Shown here piece after piece: positions 58,991 through 64,000 of a stretch of 64,000 nt of DNA; position 1 is the first letter of the stretch; each line of letters begins with the position of its first letter. The DNA is taken from assembly GCA_037176845.1 (NCBI GenBank), contig JAYKXP010000146.1, positions 1 through 64,000 on the forward strand. Direction: 5' to 3'. This stretch comes from Paramarasmius palmivorus. Taxonomy: Eukaryota > Basidiomycota > Agaricomycetes > Agaricales > Marasmiaceae. Under the pieces are notes generated by a model. It saw only the letters and a list, made by a program, of their open reading frames with translations. It was not told where the DNA came from and did no database searches. The position numbers were made by a program, and so were the translations under genes.

Positions 58991-59350
58991 GCGGGGAGAT
59001 TTTTGGGCACGTAGGCTTGCCCAGAAACCTCGACTAAAACTCGAAACATGATTTTGACAGACATGAAAGACTCAACCACTGGCGTATGGTCGCATCTTGG
59101 TCGCATCCCCATCTCATCGTAGGTCAGGCATCGCATGAGTACGTGTGAGGAGCATGCGAGGAGGTACTCCCATTCCAATTCAAAGGCCAAACTTGCCTTC
59201 AAACGAGTAACGCTCTGAACGGAATACCAGTCTCATGCACGCACACTTCGCGAAAGATCTGGGTTGCGTGTTGTCGGTGAGGAGATGTGGAGGTATGGGG
59301 TCAGGTGAATTAGGGTGTTCAACGTTCACCTGTGGGAAGTAGTTGTAGCG
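58990..59350. repeat. Right copy of the 7.2-7.7 kb segment
   Basis: Nearly identical to 7,240-7,390 and similar on to about 7,720. The match ends at about 59,350, which is taken as the right boundary of the array. Confidence 0.6.
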
Positions 59351-59962
59351 TAAGGGAAGTTATTGGGTGGAGATTTAAATTTAGATGTTGTGGTTTTGAA
59401 TGGGCCTTTTGGTCTGCGTGAACAGCTATTCGCGGCGCATGTGCAAATGCACGCGTAACGGTATAGATTGGCTGTGATTATTGGTTGATACAGGATGGAT
59501 TGGTTGCATTTATATCATATAATCGATTTGACAGGAGTATGTATGGGATTGTAGAATGAGGAGGAGAAGGATATCCTTAGTAAAGTTGTAGTAAAGCGTT
59601 ATAGCTGATAGCTGATAGTTCGGGTAAACGTTCCAACCTGCGTAAGCTGACGAACGTCTCTCTCAACGAGCTCGGCTCAGCTCGGCTCCCTGACAAAGAA
59701 CCCGGATGTTCTCTATACTATACAATCCTGTCAGCAAGAATTCCCAAAGGGCAGGCCTGGCAGGTGTCACTGGCAAAAGCCGCAGGAAATCCCGTCGGAA
59801 TCATTGGCCCACCAAATGACCTGACTACGTGGTTTCTCGAACGTTGCCGAAAACGATCCCCATGACGCGGCTCTCGACGACCTGGGAAAACGATCAACAT
59901 AAAGAGCCCAGCTTCGAGCTCTTCTTTCTCTTCATCACCTCCCCAATACTCTGATTCCAAAC
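59350..59962. promoter_or_regulatory. Upstream region of the MAPEG gene
   Basis: Single-copy sequence without a supported ORF. The final 120 bases are pyrimidine-rich (CTCTTCTTTCTCTTCATCACC) just before the ATG, as is common upstream of fungal starts. A short repeat GCTGATAGCTGATAG lies near 59,603. Confidence 0.4.
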
Positions 59963-60764
59963 ATGCCCACCACTGTTGTCGTTCCCGATGGGTAAGCAGT
60001 TTGCCGAGACGTAGAAATGACGCGCTATACTCACCTGAACCCTCGGATTTCAGCCTGCCTCTCGTTGGCGCATCCCTGCTCTCAACTGCAGTCCTTCTTC
60101 TCGGTCAGGTATTCATAGTGGGAAGACGTAGGAAAGTTGCAAAAATCCCGTACCCCCAGAGTATGTCGCCATGGATTGTTCAATCACGCAATTGGATTTT
60201 GACGTCGATTTTGATAGTGTACGCTGACAAGGCTCAGGAAGAGGCTTCATTTGATGCGAAAAAGTTCAACTGTGCTCAACGTATGTTCCGAATCCTAATC
60301 ATGATGCTGTTGTAGCTGACCGACGTGAAGGCGCTCATCAAAATACGCTTGAAAGCATCCCGATCATCTACTTGACGTAGGTTTCTCTCTCAGGTATACT
60401 CCGTGAAACACAGCCTCACCAACGGATGTAGGACTGCCTTATCTGCTGTCGAATATCCGGTCCTAGCAGCATCGCTCTGCGGTCTCTGGACTGTCTCCCG
60501 AGTCTTTTACACCCGAGGCTACATCACAGGAGATCCCCAAAAGGTACTTGTGTCAATTAGATGTTCGTCACTACTCCTTGTATACTGACTACAAACTTTT
60601 CTTGCAGCGTCTGAGAGGCGGCTTCCCCGGTTCAATCGCTCTCGTCGGTGCGTAGTATCTAATCAATCTAGCCTTTCCTCCATGTTGACGGCGACTTTTC
60701 AGGCTTACTCGGCACCTCGATGTACGTTGTTGGCCAAAGCGTGAAGGCATACCTTGGCTTCTAA
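59963..60764 (+). CDS. MAPEG-family membrane protein (microsomal glutathione S-transferase-like), 152 aa
   Basis: Seven exons: 59,963-59,991; 60,054-60,160; 60,218-60,280; 60,331-60,376; 60,432-60,543; 60,608-60,647; 60,703-60,764. The exons total 459 nt and all joins keep frame. The order fits microsomal GST3-type MAPEG proteins: a first membrane helix (LVGASLLSTAVLLLGQVFIVG) with a following RRR; the loop YADKAQEEASFDAKKFNCAQRA with HQNTLE; a helix around EYPVLAASLCGLW; the SRVFYTRGYITGDPQKR loop; and a last helix (PGSIALVG...YVVGQSV). The length is typical of the family, which conjugates glutathione or reduces lipid peroxides in ER or mitochondrial membranes; activity here is inferred. It lies outside the duplicated array and is intact. 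Confidence 0.92.
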
Positions 60765-61829
60765 AAGTCACAATGGAGTTCTTATGTTTGTTGGCATCTT
60801 GTAATGAATGGAATAGCGTACAGCAATCAATAATTTGACCTCTGCAAGCTTTTCGTTGGACCTAAATATACATCTGCGAGTTCTGAAGGGGTTGTTAAAT
60901 TTGCACCTCTAGAGTATTGTACTAATAACAAGAAAAAAAGAAAACAAACATGCGTAGCTAACTAACAATAACATGCACGAATAAAATAAAGAATTAAGAA
61001 AACATCCGTTCTATCCTTCAACTCCGCCGCCTTTGCTTGGTTATCGTGCGCGATGGTGTTGCCGCCTGCCTGGACCTTGTTGCCCGCTACCGCCTGGGTT
61101 GTAAGAGGGTAAAAATGTAGGGAATGTAATGAGTGAAAGTCCGAATATCCTTGGAGATTGCGTATAGTACAAAGGATGTGAATGAGTGACTGGGTGATAA
61201 TGAAAATAGAGCAAGCGAGTGACAAAAGAGTAATTCCGTTGTGATTGAGGTGTAGAAATGTAACGAGCGTGGGTCGCTAAGATGCGATAAGTCCAAATGA
61301 GTGTGGGGCTCCTTGGGGAGCAATATGATACAGTAGGTTCAAGCGGCGGGTAGAACAGGGGGCTTGGGTTCGGATTCCTATTGGTAGCAGGGATATAGGT
61401 CCGTCGGGGATGGCATGGCATTGCGCGATAGGAGGTCCTTCTGCCGAAACAACGTCAGCATCGGGTGCTTAAACAAACGGTCCACTGGTACTGTACCTAT
61501 GTTGAAGAACCTCCGAGCGTCGGGCTTTTGAGGAAGAAGGCAAAGACCCCCAGAACAACGAGTTAACGAGAGCGAATGAAGGAAGCCAAAAGTGCAGTGT
61601 ACATAAATAAAGAGATAAGAGCCAATATGACGAGTTAAAATAGGCGACTTGTGAAATAATGCGGAGGTGAGCATGGGTCGATGGAGTGTATAAAGAACGT
61701 ATTATGTTGTGTTGCAATAGGGGATAAATACGGAAGGTTGAGGTCCGAGATTGCATAACTGAAAAAGCAATGACGGTGAAAGAGCCCAGAAAGAAATGGA
61801 CGAGGAGCAGCTGGTGAAACGGTCTCTAA
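60765..61829. other. Intergenic, convergent 3' ends of MAPEG and PIP5K genes
   Basis: The two genes face each other across about 1 kb. Minus-strand ORFs at 61,041-61,756 are tyrosine- and histidine-rich low-complexity readings without motifs and are not considered genes. AATAAA-like strings lie near 60,980. Confidence 0.5.
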
Positions 61830-64000
61830 TCAAACAAATGACTCGCCACCATCTCCGCCACGCATTATCGCTTTCATGAACTTGAAGAACCTCTCTGCAT
61901 ATTCGTGTGGTGGTACAGGACTAATCTTGTGCTGGAGAGGCGTTAGTTTTCAGTCGGTTGTTCAAGCAGATGATGTGCACGTACCCGATCAGCACTCAAG
62001 CCCTTCCAGAAGTGCTCCACCTTCTTCAAACCGTTGTATGGTGTAAGGATGTCGATAACACCGAGATAGTAAATCATATCCATATTCTCGTTGTTTTCGT
62101 CTGTAGCTCGAAGACCCTGCGAAGTAGAGATAAGCCTTTGTAAGGGAAGGAACAACACGCAGGCAAACTTACACCTTCATCTTGATAGAAGACGAAATGG
62201 GTCCGATCCATTGTCTGCGCATCCATAGCATCCAAACCCAGCACCGAATCTTCTCTCTCGTTGTCACTCTCGCCTTTCTCGTCGCCTTGTTGCCTCCTGT
62301 CCAAAATGGGTTCCTCTTTCTCGCTAATCACATTCCCATCCTCTTCCTTTTCCTTCCCTTTCCCTTTAACTCCGCTGCTTATGCTGCTCCTCATGGCTCT
62401 AGCGCTTCCGGCAGAATTGACTCTGATATGTACAGGACCATGTGGAGTCGATCCAACTGCACTGCCATTCTGTGCAGGCTCTTCAAACGGCTTCGGATCA
62501 ACTTCTCGCATAGCACGTCGAAGAGCAATCGCATCTTGGCTGTTACTGTGACCATAATAGGAAGTCGACTTTGGTCTTGACATGGACAGATTATGCGCAG
62601 AGTGAGACGCGTGTCGCCGCAGTGCAATGTCAGGCTATGTTATTGTCAATAAAGAACACGACAAGGAACTGCATTGCAAAGAAGCTTACCTCGAAGACTT
62701 TGAGCGTTCTCCGTCGGACGTTATCCCTGTTCCCTCGTTGCATGTTGTGAATCCCAACGAGCAAACTGTAGTCCATGACGTGGAGACTTTTGAGAAGCTC
62801 TTTGTCTCGCCTGTGAAAACATTAGCGCCGATCAAATAGTCAAATACACAAACGTACCGTAGTTGTTCGGTAAGTAGAGCACGCTTTTCCGGTCCCCAAC
62901 TCCAGCCGGTTGCCTTTCTTGATCCAGTTCAAATCCTTCAAGACCGGTGACGTCTTTTTCTTCTTTGACGAGGACGGTGCTGGTTGTGACGGATCTTGCT
63001 TCTCTGATCCTTCCGACGATTCTGGGCCCTGCAGCAAACGTGCTAAGATAAGGGGACACATGAGGGGTAATAGTAGAGCTAACCTTGTCTTTATCAATCC
63101 ACTCTCTCCCGACCGTACTTCCCTTCAAGTCATACGTCTCGTGGATATCCTTATGAGGAGGGAACAAGTTGTTCATGATGACGAAATGAATCTTGCGCCC
63201 TCTCGGTAGTTTGACACGATGCAAACCATAGAATCGACTGATGAGAGTATGTGGGTTCGACTTGACATGGTCGTAGTACCTGGGAAGGTGCTTGAGAGAT
63301 TGTATATGAATAGCATATGAAAAGGACCCACTTTCTCAGGACCTTCAGCAGGAATTTGTGCTCCTTATGATGAATTGTTTTGATGATGAACCGATAATCC
63401 CTGCTAAAGTAGAAGAAACTCCCGGACTTTCCAGGCGATCCCAATTCGCTCAGAATATACTTGCTCGTCAACGATAACAAGTAATCTGCGGGATCCAAAT
63501 GGAAGTAGTCTTCCCGTAAACTCCGAAACACCCACGGTGCGTAGTCCTTGAACTTGAAATCATACTTGGCACTAGGGGTAAGTTCGTTCCCAACAATATC
63601 GAACGAGTACTTGTGCCGAGCAGTAAAGTCTTCGTCTGTCAATGGCCGTTTGATCTTGGCCTGGCACCTCGAAACGCCTATCCGGATACCAGTGAGCATA
63701 TTGTACATCAACACATAGTTGACGTGGTCTTCCCCAATGAGGTTGCCAACTAGTGGAACGTCATCGTCTTTATGCGTGGGTGCGACGCTCGCTTCACGAG
63801 TCAAAGCTGCCTCGGCTTTGGCACGTTTCTCCTGGCGCTCCCGGCGAATTCTCTCGGCATGAAGCTGAATATCGTTTGTCATATCACTGGGGTCATCGGA
63901 AGGAAAGATGTTCGTGTGACCTGGTCCTGGGGTGGAGCCGTACTGCGCATGCTGAGACGTGAGTAGAGACGCACGTACGCCAGCATTCGAAGAACGGGAT
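61830..64000 (-). CDS. MSS4: Phosphatidylinositol-4-phosphate 5-kinase, C-terminal part (runs off the right edge)
   Basis: Minus-strand exons in coding order: 64,000-63,332 (open at the window edge); 63,279-63,084; 63,028-62,858; 62,810-62,690; 62,634-62,173; 62,116-61,985; 61,931-61,830. Kinase hallmarks are [14 protein letters not shown] ([18 protein letters not shown]), the glycine-rich [15 protein letters not shown] with catalytic-lysine [44 protein letters not shown], and near the end [13 protein letters not shown]. An insert rich in Ser, Lys and Glu (exon 62,634-62,173) separates the last two, as in fungal Mss4 proteins. The enzyme makes PI(4,5)P2 at the plasma membrane. Exon 62,858-63,028 has one base too many: a C4 run at 62,894-62,897 shifts the frame between LELG and the expected PEKRALL. 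Because the gene is normally essential, a sequencing or assembly error is the likelier reason. Confidence 0.92.

Noticed and set aside
1..59350. LTR retrotransposon or DNA transposon as the source of the repeats
   Set aside because: No reverse transcriptase, integrase or transposase motif, no paired long terminal repeats and no clear terminal inverted repeats or target-site duplications were seen. The repeats contain spliced gene structures.
61041..61756. Three overlapping minus-strand ORFs after the MAPEG gene
   Set aside because: They are low complexity, without motifs, in the 3' intergenic space, and mutually overlapping.
1..64000. tRNA, rRNA, CRISPR or bacterial operon structures
   Set aside because: No tRNA-like A/B boxes with a folding cloverleaf, no rRNA cores and no regular short repeat-spacer pattern were recognised, and the intron-rich genes are eukaryotic.

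Overview
The window is eukaryotic and looks like an agaricomycete mushroom. Genes are dense, with 6 to 16 or more small exons and 45-65 nt GT-AG introns carrying CTRAY branch points. The right end carries two conserved housekeeping genes. The main gene family resembles lineage-specific families I associate with Marasmius/Moniliophthora-type Agaricales; that placement is from memory and was not searched.

Layout. Positions 1-59,350 are a decayed, repeatedly duplicated array. Its best-preserved members are plus-strand genes of one multi-exon family, called S1 here: S1-A 4.17-6.7 kb (pseudogene), S1-B 23.73-26.63 kb (one frameshift), S1-C 36.45-39.08 kb (fully open, 11 exons, 701 aa) and S1-D 50.62-55.50 kb (16 exons, about 1355 aa, one frameshift). 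A more diverged subfamily, S2, precedes S1-A, -B and -C at 0.7-2.9, 20.2-22.7 and 32.9-35.3 kb and is pseudogenised. Between these lie many degenerate copies of unrecognised families. Y is plus strand, with 3' ends facing X. X is minus strand, three exons, about twelve copies. W is minus strand and lies just upstream of Y. P and Q occur twice each near the outer edges of the array. Z occurs twice and is fused to an S1-like tail. Blocks of the type S2 - X - S1 - W - Y - X recur at about 0.7, 20 and 33 kb, so segmental duplication followed by decay built most of the window.

From 59,350 rightwards the sequence is ordinary and single-copy. A 7-exon plus-strand MAPEG-family membrane protein (microsomal glutathione S-transferase type, 152 aa) is followed by the 3' part of a minus-strand phosphatidylinositol-4-phosphate 5-kinase (Mss4 type) that runs off the right edge.

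S1 proteins have five parts: a short N-terminal cap with a phi-x-I-x-x-G-x-F motif; a segment resembling the N-lobe of a protein kinase but without a visible catalytic lobe; a long WVDPRTG exon; a repeated module (SWLAQAHSVFSxLGI, then YLFIxPxPRP, then EKYFWSFDP, then GFDPTTTD); and a C-terminus that differs between copies. S1-B ends in a predicted tail anchor, S1-C and S1-D end in basic tails, S1-A has another end, and S1-D carries the module three times. No known biochemical function is claimed for S1, S2, X, Y, W, Z, P or Q. Comparisons between copies were made by eye.
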